The notes: generated by a model from the sequence alone, not told the origin. A DNA stretch of 64,000 nucleotides from Bacteroides sp. An322 (GCF_002161765.1 NZ_NFIN01000006.1:1-64000); one strand, 5' to 3'. Numbered from the stretch's first letter, positions 32,653 to 41,358 are shown. Made by a program: numbers and translations.

Positions 32653-33798
32653 TTATAATAAATTCTTAATTTCGGCGTCCAAATCGGTGTTGGCATCTAT
32701 GCGCAAGCTTAACTCATTGCTTCGGTTGACCAAAAAACTGGTAGGCAATTGGGATACGCCGTACATGCGGACATAAGTAGAGTAAGGACCTTGCGGGTCG
32801 CGTACGCATATCCAAGGCAAATTATCGGCGGATGTTTTCCAGAAATGTTCGTCTGTATCCAAGGAAATCTGATAAATTTCCAGCCCTTGACCTTTGTATT
32901 TGTTATACAATTCGCGCAAAAGCAGATTCCGTGCGCCAGATTCTGCTGTACCGTATATGGTGAAGTCAATCAGTACCACTTTGCCTTTCAGGTCTGTCAG
33001 GTGATGCAGGTTTCCGTCTACATCCCGCAATGGGATATCAATAATAGACGTCTCTTCAATCTTATCAGCCGGTATTTGTAAAGGCTGGGTTTGCGGAGTG
33101 CGCGTATTTTTCATGCCTTTTATTACCATATTATATAGGTTGCGCGAACGGTCGGCATGTGGATACATATTGTTCATGCTTGTGGCTACGGCGGCAAAGC
33201 ATTTCACGTCTTCCTTATTGCTCAGCGGGTCGAAAATCATATAGCCGTTCAGTTGTTGGAACAGGGCGAAATAGGCGTATGGCTTGTTGGGACCTGCGAA
33301 AATATAATTGCGTTTCACCGTATCCTTATATGCGTTTACTAGGCTTTGTATGCTGTCTTGAGCGATTCCGATAGGCAAACCGGATTGTGCCAGCTGGTTG
33401 ACTTGTTTTTGCAGTTCAGCCTGCAACAGTACCAGTTCTTTGATTTTGGTATTGTTTTCTGAACCTTCAATCTGATACTCGGTCGAAAGATTTTTAAATC
33501 CGGCATGTATTTCTACTGTTTCCGTAGAGTCGATTGAAAAGTTTATGATTTGGTTCTCGATACGCAAGCGGTAAAATTCTGGTGCTTCAGGGCGTGCAGA
33601 TGAAAAACTGAAGCTTCCGCTTTCGTTCAGTTCTGTAGAGTCAAGCGGTATAATTCCTTCTAGTCCTGTATGTTCCAAATACAGCATTTTGTCTGCTGCA
33701 TCCGTTATTTCTCCTTGTACAGTAAATGCAGGCTCGTTGTTGCAGGCAGTAACACCTGCGAACAACAGAGCTGCGGCGATATAAGCATTTCTTTTCAT
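32653..33798 (-). CDS. Thioredoxin-fold (TlpA/DUF4369-like) lipoprotein lacking the CXXC motif
   Basis: With the start at 33798 (MKRNAYIAAALLFAGVTACN) the protein has 381 residues and a lipoprotein signal with C19. The N-terminal half is a DUF4369-like beta domain (FTVQGEITDAADKMLYLEHT). The middle is helical (KIKELVLLQAELQKQVNQLA). The C-terminal third is a TlpA/AhpC-type thioredoxin fold: LKGKVVLIDFTIYGTAESGA, IYQISLDTDEHFWKT, and YGVSQLPTSFLVNRSNEL with the cis-proline. Where a redox CXXC should follow the strand, the sequence reads YGTAESGA, so it cannot act as a disulphide reductase. It may bind a ligand or act as a chaperone-like periplasmic protein. It is monocistronic. Confidence 0.85.
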   Translation of the reverse strand: MKRNAYIAAALLFAGVTACNNEPAFTVQGEITDAADKMLYLEHTGLEGIIPLDSTELNESGSFSFSSARPEAPEFYRLRIENQIINFSIDSTETVEIHAGFKNLSTEYQIEGSENNTKIKELVLLQAELQKQVNQLAQSGLPIGIAQDSIQSLVNAYKDTVKRNYIFAGPNKPYAYFALFQQLNGYMIFDPLSNKEDVKCFAAVATSMNNMYPHADRSRNLYNMVIKGMKNTRTPQTQPLQIPADKIEETSIIDIPLRDVDGNLHHLTDLKGKVVLIDFTIYGTAESGARNLLLRELYNKYKGQGLEIYQISLDTDEHFWKTSADNLPWICVRDPQGPYSTYVRMYGVSQLPTSFLVNRSNELSLRIDANTDLDAEIKNLL

Positions 33799-33987
33799 TC
33801 TGGTTCTATATTTACTTCGGAGTGCAAAGATACGGCTTTTCACGGTTTAACAAAGCTTTTCGAAAAGTTCTTACACGATAAAAAAGAACTTTAACGTAAC
33901 AACCTTGAAAAAAGTGCTTGGAAGCGGCATTATTTTTATGTCGTTTTCGCTATATTTGTATGCTAATTCTCCTTTTAATATAGCTTT

Positions 33988-35190
33988 ATGGAAAAGAAAT
34001 CTCTTAGTGAGACACGTGATTTTATCCGGTCGCGTCGTAAGGACGATGTGCATGTTTTAGCTCTTCAGGCAGGAAAATATCCTCAAGTCGATATGCAGGA
34101 AGCGGTGATTCAGATAGCTGGGTGGCAAATAGCCGAGAAAAAGATACCTTCGTGGGCAAGTACGGAAGGCATTCGCTATCCGCAGCATTTGTCGATGGAG
34201 CAATGTTCGTCCGAGATAACAGCGCGTTATAAGGCTTTGCTTGTGGAAGGGGATACTTTTGCCGACCTGACGGGCGGGTTCGGGGTGGATTGTTCGTTTA
34301 TTGCCCGCCGGTTTCTTCATGCCCATTATGTGGAACGGCAAGAAACATTGTGTAAATTGGCATCGCATAATTTTGCTTTATTGGGTTTGGGGCATATCGA
34401 GGTGCATCATGCCGATGGCATAGCCTATTTGCAGCAGATAGCTCCAGTGGATTGTTTGTATCTGGACCCTGCTCGCCGGGATAGCCAAGGTGGGAAAACC
34501 GTAGCTATTTCCGATTGTGAGCCGGATGTAAGCGAGCTTGAGTCTTTGTTGGTAGAGAAAGGGAAGCGTGTCATGATTAAATTGTCTCCCATGTTAGACA
34601 TCGCCTTAGCCATGCAGGAGTTGAAACATATTTCACAAGTTCACATCGTAGCTGTTAATAACGAGTGTAAAGAGTTGATAATCCTGTTAGAAAAGCAGAG
34701 GGAAGGATGTTCGGAATATGCTAATAAAGAAGTTGTTATCAGTTGTGAACAGATTGTTAATAACTTGTTGACAAAGCCGTTTTCATTTACGTTAGAAGAA
34801 GAGAGAAATGCCTTCTGCGAATATGCAGACCGGCTTGGAAAATACCTTTATGAACCGGGAGCTGCCTTGTTGAAAGCCGGTCCTTACCGCCTGCTTGCTT
34901 CCCGTTATGGAGTGAAAAAGCTGCACCCGAATAGCCATCTGTACACATCGGACACCCTTGTGGATTTTCCGGGACGTTCTTTTCAAATAGAAGCCGTATC
35001 GGGTTTCGGGAAAAAAGAGTTGAAAGCCTTCTTGCAAGGAATCGGGAAAGCAAATCTCACGATACGTAATTTCCCTTCTTCCGTGGCGGAATTGAGGAAA
35101 AAGCTGAAGGTGAAAGAAGGAGGGGATATTTATCTTTTTGCCACCACCTTAAAAGAAGGGGAAAAGGTCTTGATAAAGTGTGTAAAATGA
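33988..35190 (+). CDS. THUMP-like-domain class I SAM-dependent methyltransferase
   Basis: The 400-residue cytosolic protein has an N-terminal helical part (DFIRSRRKDDVHVLALQAGK). A SAM-binding Rossmann domain follows, with ADLTGGFGVDCSFIARR and catalytic-type motif CLYLDPARRD (DPxR, as in several RNA methyltransferases). A C-terminal THUMP-like region comes last (DFPGRSFQIEAVSGFGKKEL, NLTIRNFPSSVAELRKKLKV). I recall Bacteroidetes proteins of this layout (PG_1098-like) annotated as THUMP-like methyltransferases; the RNA substrate is unknown. It is monocistronic. Its stop codon is the point at which a 22-bp repeat array begins. Confidence 0.85.
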   Translation: MEKKSLSETRDFIRSRRKDDVHVLALQAGKYPQVDMQEAVIQIAGWQIAEKKIPSWASTEGIRYPQHLSMEQCSSEITARYKALLVEGDTFADLTGGFGVDCSFIARRFLHAHYVERQETLCKLASHNFALLGLGHIEVHHADGIAYLQQIAPVDCLYLDPARRDSQGGKTVAISDCEPDVSELESLLVEKGKRVMIKLSPMLDIALAMQELKHISQVHIVAVNNECKELIILLEKQREGCSEYANKEVVISCEQIVNNLLTKPFSFTLEEERNAFCEYADRLGKYLYEPGAALLKAGPYRLLASRYGVKKLHPNSHLYTSDTLVDFPGRSFQIEAVSGFGKKELKAFLQGIGKANLTIRNFPSSVAELRKKLKVKEGGDIYLFATTLKEGEKVLIKCVK

Positions 35191-35276
35191 CACATACGGC
35201 TGCGATAGCCAATACATACGGGTTCGATAGCCGATGCATACGGCTGCGATGGCCGATGCATGCGGCTTCGTTTTTC
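35189..35276. repeat. 22-bp tandem palindromic repeat array B
   Basis: Four units start at 35189, 35211, 35233 and 35255 with an exact 22-bp period. The clearest unit is GATGCATACGGCTGCGAT followed by GGCC; others differ by a few bases. The first two bases of the array are the end of the methyltransferase stop codon (TGA). The array ends 8 bases before the sufE stop, so it fills the whole gap between converging genes. Confidence 0.88.
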
Positions 35277-35283
35277 ATTGCAT

Positions 35284-35709
35284 TTACGCTTCTTTCGCCT
35301 TGAATGCTAAAGCGTACATCCGTATTTGCTTCACCATAGCCAAAAGCCCGTTGCTACGAGTCGGAGAGAGGTGCTCTTTCAACCCGATTTTATCTATAAA
35401 ATAAAGGTCGGAGTTTAAGATTTCATCGGGGGTATGTCCTGAGAGCACCTTAATCAGCAGGGCGATAATGCCTTTCACGATAAGCGCATCGCTCTCTGCC
35501 TGGAATACGATTTTCCCGTCTACTAAGTCTGCTTGAAGCCACACCCGGCTTTGGCACCCGTCTATCAGGTTTTGTTCGGTCTTGTATTTCTCGTCAAGAG
35601 GTTCTTGTTCGTTTCCCAAGTCGATGAGCAACTGGTATTTGTCCATCCAATCATCGAAGTCGCTGAATTCCTCGATGACTTCATCTTGCAGTTCGTTGAT
35701 TGTTTTCAT
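35284..35709 (-). CDS. sufE: SufE family Fe-S assembly sulphur-transfer protein
   Basis: SufE accepts persulphide sulphur from the cysteine desulphurase SufS and passes it to the SufBCD scaffold. The 141 residues match the family. The acceptor cysteine is C52 in LIDGCQSRVWLQADLVDGKI. The following FQAESDALIVKGIIALLIKV and the LSGHTPDEIL helix are diagnostic. The gene is 11 bases downstream of the M28 peptidase gene on the same strand, so both may share a promoter. No sufS or sufBCD gene is in the window. Confidence 0.95.
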   Translation of the reverse strand: MKTINELQDEVIEEFSDFDDWMDKYQLLIDLGNEQEPLDEKYKTEQNLIDGCQSRVWLQADLVDGKIVFQAESDALIVKGIIALLIKVLSGHTPDEILNSDLYFIDKIGLKEHLSPTRSNGLLAMVKQIRMYALAFKAKEA

Positions 35710-35720
35710 GTCTCTTTTGT

Positions 35721-36728
35721 TTATTTTTCATTATATATCACCGCCATAACGGTTTCGCCTACGGCTTGCAGGGTTACCTTGTCGATGCAATCCATGTTAT
35801 CGCCCAATGTGTGCCATGTTTCGTGGAACCCTTTTTCGCTATGCGGGTCGTATCCGATGATGTCTACACACGGTATTTGGCGGAATTGGTTTACATATAC
35901 ATGGTCGTCCACTACCTCTCCTCCTTCTTCCTTTACGAAGAATGATTTATGCCCCAAGCGATGCGCCATGTCCCATATCTTTTTCATAGGCTGGTTGGCG
36001 GTCCGGCTGGAATAGCCTTCATAATAGAAAGACGAGCCTTTGCCTCCCACCATATCTAACAGGATGCCGAAACGCGCCTTATAGTCGGGCACATGCGGAA
36101 GGCGTCCCCAATATTGCGAGCCTAAGCACCACGTGTCTGCCTTGTAATTCCCTTCATAAAATTCGGGAATACCATAGTCTTCCGCATCAAAGAAAGCGAT
36201 GTCGATACCTATTGTAGGAGCTTGTTGTTGCAGGTGACGGGCGATTTCCAATAAGACTCCCACACCGCTCGCTCCGTCATTGGCACCGTCTATCGGCGTA
36301 TGGTGATGCGCTTCCTTGTCGGCATCGGCATACGGGCGGCTATCCCAGTGTGCGCATAATAGCACGCGCTTTTTCGTATCGGGATTGTATGCCCCGATGA
36401 TGTTGCGTGCCTTCAATATTTTTCCGTCATAGCTGATTACATCGGCATATTGGTCATACACCTTGGCACCGAACTCCTTGAGCTTTCCAGCCAAATATTC
36501 GCCACATGCCCGATGGGCTTCTGTATTCGGTACACGAGGCCCGAAAGCCACTTGGCGTTCGATATATTGATAGGCACTATCGGCACTAAAAGCCGGTGCC
36601 TGAACAAAAGCAGCCGGTGTTTCCTGTTCGGTTTCGGATGTGTTCTTATTCTTGCTGCTCCCGCATGAAGTGAAAAGCGATGTAAGTATCGCTCCTACGC
36701 AAAACATAATGATTATAGACTTATTCAT
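35721..36728 (-). CDS. M28 family metallopeptidase / glutaminyl-cyclase-like lipoprotein
   Basis: With the start at 36728 (MNKSIIIMFCVGAILTSLFT) the protein has 335 residues and a lipoprotein signal with lipobox SCGS. The M28 zinc-binding fold is seen in LLCAHWDSRPYADAD (H and the following D), DGANDGASGVGVLLEIAR and IAFFDAEDYGIPEFYEGNY. A late DIIGYDPHSEKGFHETWHTL supplies the final histidine. The overall look is closer to glutaminyl-peptide cyclotransferase-like M28 proteins (CLGSQYWGR element) than to aminopeptidases. It likely acts in the periplasm. It precedes sufE; an inverted repeat lies in its 5' leader. Confidence 0.9.
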   Translation of the reverse strand: MNKSIIIMFCVGAILTSLFTSCGSSKNKNTSETEQETPAAFVQAPAFSADSAYQYIERQVAFGPRVPNTEAHRACGEYLAGKLKEFGAKVYDQYADVISYDGKILKARNIIGAYNPDTKKRVLLCAHWDSRPYADADKEAHHHTPIDGANDGASGVGVLLEIARHLQQQAPTIGIDIAFFDAEDYGIPEFYEGNYKADTWCLGSQYWGRLPHVPDYKARFGILLDMVGGKGSSFYYEGYSSRTANQPMKKIWDMAHRLGHKSFFVKEEGGEVVDDHVYVNQFRQIPCVDIIGYDPHSEKGFHETWHTLGDNMDCIDKVTLQAVGETVMAVIYNEK

Positions 36729-36747
36729 GGTTCGTATATTATTGTTT

Positions 36748-36842
36748 ACCACAGATTACACAGATTAAATAATTGATAATTATTTTCAATTACGCCACTC
36801 GTAAGGTAATTGTCAATTAAAAAAATCTGTGTAATCTGTGGT
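36748..36842. repeat. Dispersed inverted repeat, CAGATTACACAGAT word type, copy 4
   Basis: ACCACAGATTACACAGATT (36748-36766) and its exact complement (36824-36842) form a perfect 19-bp stem. Shorter AATTG/CAATT complementarity lies within the loop. The left arm is only 19 bases upstream of the M28 start codon, so the structure would sit in that gene's leader; it also follows the stop codon of the upstream peptidase gene. Confidence 0.9.
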
Positions 36843-36859
36843 GAAAAACATCTATTCGT

Positions 36860-37927
36860 TTAAATCTTTAAGCCGTCCAATATCGAAATGTAAGTTTGGA
36901 TAGCCTCTTCTATTTCGCTTATCATCACATATTCATCTGCCGTATGCGAACGGGAAGACTTTCCCGGTCCCATCTTGACCGAAGGGAAGTGCATCAATGC
37001 CTGATCGGAAAGCGTAGGCGAACCGAACGGGGTCTTTCCCAATGCGATAGCCTTCTGCACGAAAGGATGTTCTTGGTCGATGTGGGATGAATTCAGGCGG
37101 AACGAGCGTGCCTTTGCTTCACATTGGATATGGGCACCTATTTCGTTAAACAACGCTTCGTTCGAATAGCATTCGTTGCTTCGGATATCCACCACAAACG
37201 TACACAAATCAGGGATGACATTGTGTTGGGTACCCGCATTGATTTGGGTCACACTCATCTTGACCGGTCCCAAAAGCGGAGAAACTTTAGGGAACTGGAA
37301 ACTACGGAACCATTCGATATCGTCCAATACCTTATAGATAGCATTATCCCCTTCCTCGCGTGCCGCATGTCCGGCTTTGCCGTGTGCCGCCACATCAAGC
37401 ACCATCAAACCTTTTTCGGCAATGGCGGGCTGCATCTCGGTAGGTTCTCCTACCACTCCCAATGCAATCGGGGGCAATTGGGGCAAAACGCTTTCAATGC
37501 CTCCTTTGCCTGATACTTCTTCTTCGCACGAAGCCAAGAAAATCAGGTTATAGCTCTGCTCGGTTTTAGTCAAGTAGCGGTATGCCTGAAACAAAGACAC
37601 CACACTGGCTCCCGCGTCATTGCTCCCCAATCCGTATAGCTTCCCGTTTTCCATTTTGGGGGTAAACGGTTGCTTTCTCCAGCCGTTTACAGGTTTCACC
37701 GTATCGATATGCGAATTGAGCAAGATAGTCGGACGGTTGGTGTCGAACATCGGGCTGATACACCAGATGTTATTTCCCGAACGTCCTGTCATGATACCCG
37801 ACTCTTCAATATAGTTCTGTAAAAAGTCGGCGGCGGCTTCTTCCTCCCTACTGATAGAAGGTATGCCGATAAGCGAATGCAGCAAGGTTAGCGCCTCCGA
37901 AGTGTAATAACTGATATCCGATAACAT
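36860..37927 (-). CDS. argE: M20 family metallohydrolase, ArgE-like (acetyl/succinyl-ornithine deacylase)
   Basis: The 355-residue cytosolic enzyme has the M20 co-catalytic zinc motifs: NSHIDTVKPVNGW (H, D), GLGSNDAGASVVSLFQ (bridging D), ASCEEEVSGKGGIES (E, E) and a late SDQALMHFPSVKMGPGKS histidine region. GEPTEMQPAIAEKGLMVLDV is a signature of ArgE/DapE enzymes. In Bacteroidetes the arginine pathway uses N-succinylated intermediates, so N-succinylornithine may be the substrate, but this is inference. Other arginine genes are not adjacent. It is followed by the inverted repeat and the M28 gene. Confidence 0.88.
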   Translation of the reverse strand: MLSDISYYTSEALTLLHSLIGIPSISREEEAAADFLQNYIEESGIMTGRSGNNIWCISPMFDTNRPTILLNSHIDTVKPVNGWRKQPFTPKMENGKLYGLGSNDAGASVVSLFQAYRYLTKTEQSYNLIFLASCEEEVSGKGGIESVLPQLPPIALGVVGEPTEMQPAIAEKGLMVLDVAAHGKAGHAAREEGDNAIYKVLDDIEWFRSFQFPKVSPLLGPVKMSVTQINAGTQHNVIPDLCTFVVDIRSNECYSNEALFNEIGAHIQCEAKARSFRLNSSHIDQEHPFVQKAIALGKTPFGSPTLSDQALMHFPSVKMGPGKSSRSHTADEYVMISEIEEAIQTYISILDGLKI

Positions 37928-38020
37928 AAGATTCTGTTTGTTTTAGGCGCAAATATACTTCATTTATTCAAATTAAACCTTATCTTTGCAGGTAGCGGTT
38001 AAAAAATAAATAAAAATTAA

Positions 38021-39826
38021 ATGAGTGAGTCTTATTTGTCCGGTCTGATCGGGCGGCAAGCGGGAGTTTATGGCGACCGTGCCGCATTGAAGTATCGTGA
38101 TTATAAAAAAGGTGTATGGATTCCGGTTTCGTGGAATCAGTTTGCCGAGAAAGTGAGATACGTTTCTCGTGCGTTGATAGCATCGGGTGTAGGGGTACAA
38201 GAGAATATCGGCGTTTTTTCTCAAAACATGCCGGAGTGTCTGTACACCGATTTTGGAGCGTTCGGCATCCGTGCGGTCACTATCCCGCTTTATGCCACGA
38301 GTTCCGAATCGCAAGTGCATTACATCGTAGAGGATGCTTCCATCCGTTTCCTTTTTGTGGGCGAGCAATACCAATATGACGTAGCCTATCGGGTGCAGCA
38401 ATTATGCAAGACGTTGAAGCAAATCATTATCTTCAGTCCCGATGTTGTCCGCTCGGCAGAAGATACGCACTCCATTTATTATACGGATTTCCTGAAGCAA
38501 GGCGAAAGCGATGAGCATCAGGCAGAAGCGGATAAGCGGAGAAGCGAATCGAGCAAGGATGACCTTGCCAATATCCTTTACACATCGGGCACTACGGGCG
38601 AATCGAAAGGCGTAATGTTGCATCATTCGTGTTATGAAGCCGCATTCCGTGCCCACGATAAAGTGTTGGTAACACTTAACGATCAGGATGTAATCATGGA
38701 TTTCCTGCCCTTTACGCATGTGTTCGAACGTGCTTGGTCGTATTATTGCATCACGAAGGGATGTCTGATGTGCATCAATCTGTATCCGCAAGATATCCAA
38801 ATGACCATTAAAGAAGTACGTCCTACCGCCATGTGCAGCGTGCCCCGTTTTTGGGAAAAAGTCTATGCAGGTGTACACGAAAAGATAAACGAGGCTACAG
38901 GGCTTAAAAAGAGCCTGATGCTGGATGCCCTGAAGACCGGATACGAACACAATATCCAATATCTGATGAATGGGAAGACCCCTCCTCCTTTGTTGCACTT
39001 GAAATACAAATTCTACGAGCGCACCATTTATAGCGTACTGAAGAAAACCATTGGTATCGAGCGCGGCAATTTCTTCCCTACCGCCGGAGCCGCCGTATCG
39101 AAAGAAGTAGAAGAGTTTGTCCATTCGGTAGGCATCAACATGGTGGTCGGATATGGTTTGACCGAAACAACCGCAACCGTCTCGCTTGGCTGGCTGGATG
39201 ATTTCCGGACTGGTTCGGTAGGTAAGACGCTTCCAGGGCTGGAGTTGAAATTCGGAGAGAATAATGAAATCCTGCTCCGGGGCGAAACCGTGACCAAAGG
39301 ATATTATAAAAAGGAGAACTTGACACGGAACCTGATTTCCGAAGACGGCTGGTTCCATACGGGAGATGCCGGTTATATGAAAGACGGTTTCTTGTACCTG
39401 ACCGACCGCATTAAGGATTTGTTTAAAACCTCAAACGGGAAATACATCGCTCCGCAAGCCATCGAAACCAAGTTGGTGGTAGACCGGTATATCGACCAGG
39501 TCTCTATCATCGCCGACCAGCGTAAGTTCGTATCGGCATTGATTGTGCCCGAATACCGGCAAGTGGAGAAATACGCCCAAGAGCACGGCATCGCTTATTC
39601 CAGCCGGAAAGATTTGTTGCAGAAGCCGGAAATCATCGCTTTATTCCAAATGCGTATCGATACCCTGCAACAAGAGTTCGCGCATTACGAGCAAATCAAG
39701 AAGTTCACTTTGCTCCCCGAACCGTTCAGCATGGAAAAAGGAGAACTGACCAATACCTTGAAAATCAAACGTCCGGTCTTGATGAAGAATTATGCGGAAG
39801 AGATTGAGAAGATGTATGAGGAATGA
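38021..39826 (+). CDS. Long-chain fatty-acid-CoA ligase (AMP-forming)
   Basis: The 601-residue enzyme activates fatty acids to acyl-CoA via acyl-AMP. The P-loop-like motif is ILYTSGTTGESKGVMLHH. Other family motifs are FLPFTHVFERAW, PTAGAAVSKEVEEFVHSVG, VVGYGLTETTATVS, the ATP/hinge motif DGWFHTGDAGYMKDGFLYLT-DRIKD, and the C-terminal NTLKIKRPVLM with catalytic-type lysine. The sequence resembles membrane-associated long-chain synthetases (FAA1/FadD15 type). A TATCTTTG -7 element (37981-37988) lies 32 bases before the start. It is followed by prfB on the same strand, 78 bases on, with that gene's own -7 element in between. Confidence 0.94.
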   Translation: MSESYLSGLIGRQAGVYGDRAALKYRDYKKGVWIPVSWNQFAEKVRYVSRALIASGVGVQENIGVFSQNMPECLYTDFGAFGIRAVTIPLYATSSESQVHYIVEDASIRFLFVGEQYQYDVAYRVQQLCKTLKQIIIFSPDVVRSAEDTHSIYYTDFLKQGESDEHQAEADKRRSESSKDDLANILYTSGTTGESKGVMLHHSCYEAAFRAHDKVLVTLNDQDVIMDFLPFTHVFERAWSYYCITKGCLMCINLYPQDIQMTIKEVRPTAMCSVPRFWEKVYAGVHEKINEATGLKKSLMLDALKTGYEHNIQYLMNGKTPPPLLHLKYKFYERTIYSVLKKTIGIERGNFFPTAGAAVSKEVEEFVHSVGINMVVGYGLTETTATVSLGWLDDFRTGSVGKTLPGLELKFGENNEILLRGETVTKGYYKKENLTRNLISEDGWFHTGDAGYMKDGFLYLTDRIKDLFKTSNGKYIAPQAIETKLVVDRYIDQVSIIADQRKFVSALIVPEYRQVEKYAQEHGIAYSSRKDLLQKPEIIALFQMRIDTLQQEFAHYEQIKKFTLLPEPFSMEKGELTNTLKIKRPVLMKNYAEEIEKMYEE

Positions 39827-39904
39827 TTTTCTTCTTGCCTAATTTTCACGCTTGCGCAAAAAGTGGTAACTTTGCACCCGGAATAAAAAGAGGAATAGAT
39901 AATT

Positions 39905-41020
39905 ATGATAACAACAGACCAACTTAAAGACATAAAAGAACGTACCGAAGCGCTTTACCGTTATTTGGATATTGAGAACAAGACGGTGCAAGTGGAAGAA
40001 GAACAACTCCGTACGCAGGCTCCGGGATTTTGGGATGACGCCAAGAAAGCGGAAGCCCAAATGAAGAAGGTCAAAACCTTACAAGGCTGGATTGACGGCT
40101 ACCGTGAAGTTAAGACATTGGCAGACGAACTGGAACTGGCATTCGATTTCTATAAAGACGAATTGGTGTCGGAAGCGGAAGTGGATGAAGCGTATGCCAA
40201 AGCTCTGAAAGCCGTAGAAGAACTGGAACTGAAAAATATGTTGCGTTCCGAAGCCGACCAAATGGATTGTGTATTGAAAATCAATTCGGGCGCGGGAGGT
40301 ACGGAAAGCCAAGACTGGGCATCGATGCTGATGCGTATGTACATGCGCTGGGCGGAAAGTCATGGATATAAATTGTCTGTAGCCAACTTGCAAGAAGGCG
40401 ATGAAGCCGGAATCAAGACGGTTACAATGAATCTCGAAGGTGCGTATGCCTACGGATATTTGAAAGGAGAGAACGGGGTGCATCGCTTGGTTCGCGTCTC
40501 TCCCTATAATGCGCAAGGCAAGCGCATGACTTCGTTTGCTTCGGTTTTTGTCACTCCGTTGGTAGATGATTCGATTGAAGTAACGGTAGAACCGGCACGC
40601 TTGTCATGGGATACATTCCGAAGCGGAGGTGCAGGAGGACAGAATGTCAATAAGGTAGAGTCGGGTGTGCGTTTGCGCTATCAGTATAAAGACCCGTATA
40701 CCGGTGAGGAAGAGGAAATCTTGATTGAAAACACCGAGACGCGCGACCAGCCGAAGAATAAGGAAAACGCCATGCGCCAGTTGCGTTCTATCTTGTACGA
40801 TAAAGAACTCCAGCACCGCATGGAAGAACAAGCCAAGGTGGAAGCCGGAAAGAAGAAAATCGAATGGGGGTCGCAAATACGGAGTTATGTATTCGATGAC
40901 CGCCGCGTAAAAGACCACCGCACCAATTTCCAGACTTCGGATGTAAACGGGGTGATGGACGGCAAGATAGACGGCTTTATCAAGGCTTATCTGATGGAAT
41001 TTTCGGATAGCGAAATGTAA
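39905..41020 (+). CDS. prfB: Peptide chain release factor 2 (no programmed frameshift)
   Basis: RF2 recognises UAA/UGA and triggers peptide release. The 371-residue protein has the GGQ motif at about 244-246 (RSGGAGGQNVNKVESGVR). At the codon-recognition loop, where E. coli has SPF, it reads SPY (RVSPYNAQGKRMTSF, 199-201). The frame is open from the ATG through the region where many bacteria have the in-frame UGA and +1 shift (YRYLDIENK near 18-26), so autoregulatory frameshifting is absent. A TAACTTTG -7 element is at 39867-39874, just past the acyl-CoA ligase gene. Length and synteny are normal. Confidence 0.97.
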   Translation: MITTDQLKDIKERTEALYRYLDIENKTVQVEEEQLRTQAPGFWDDAKKAEAQMKKVKTLQGWIDGYREVKTLADELELAFDFYKDELVSEAEVDEAYAKALKAVEELELKNMLRSEADQMDCVLKINSGAGGTESQDWASMLMRMYMRWAESHGYKLSVANLQEGDEAGIKTVTMNLEGAYAYGYLKGENGVHRLVRVSPYNAQGKRMTSFASVFVTPLVDDSIEVTVEPARLSWDTFRSGGAGGQNVNKVESGVRLRYQYKDPYTGEEEEILIENTETRDQPKNKENAMRQLRSILYDKELQHRMEEQAKVEAGKKKIEWGSQIRSYVFDDRRVKDHRTNFQTSDVNGVMDGKIDGFIKAYLMEFSDSEM

Positions 41021-41034
41021 AAGCGTAGAAAAAG

Positions 41035-41065
41035 TTGGCTCTTTTCAAAATAGTTTGTATTTTTG
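41035..41065 (+). promoter_or_regulatory. Promoter of the 43-residue membrane peptide gene
   Basis: TTGG (41035-41038) and TATTTTTG (41058-41065) are spaced by 19 bases, a good Bacteroides -33/-7 pair, 29 bases before the ATG of the small gene. Confidence 0.7.
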
Positions 41066-41094
41066 GGTGAGTTTAATCTAAAAATACAATCACT

Positions 41095-41226
41095 ATGGGA
41101 GCAAAACATAACAAACAAGCCAATGGGCGTAGGGAAGAAGAGAAAGCCAATCGCGTATTCAAGAATATCTGCATCGTATTAGTTGTACTCGCTATCTTAT
41201 TCATTGCGATTGCTATGATTATTTAA
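41095..41226 (+). CDS. 43-residue single-pass membrane protein
   Basis: The small gene encodes MGAKHNKQANGRREEEKANR, then a VFKN junction and a hydrophobic helix of about 18 residues ending in AMII. The N-terminal half is charged (lysine, arginine and glutamate) and should stay cytosolic, with the C-terminus in the membrane. It has its own promoter with matched -33 and -7 boxes and is followed by a long inverted repeat that could end the transcript. I do not recognise a named family. It is short enough to be missed in routine annotation. The stop is TAA at 41224-41226. Confidence 0.72.
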   Translation: MGAKHNKQANGRREEEKANRVFKNICIVLVVLAILFIAIAMII

Positions 41227-41249
41227 CCCCTTTGGGAATAAATTATGGA

Positions 41250-41327
41250 GAAACGCAGATTTGCGCAGATTCACGCTGATGAAATAATAATTTATGATCC
41301 GTGGAAATCTGCGTTAATCTGCGTTTC
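41250..41327. repeat. Dispersed inverted repeat, CGCAGATT word type, copy 5
   Basis: Arms of 31 bases (41250-41280 and 41297-41327) are mostly complementary. Each arm is a tandem of CGCAGATT words (GAAACGCAGATTTGCGCAGA then TTCACGC). The element lies between the 43-residue gene and the CYTH gene. Confidence 0.85.
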
Positions 41328-41358
41328 TAAACAGATACGCTATATAAACAAATGATTT

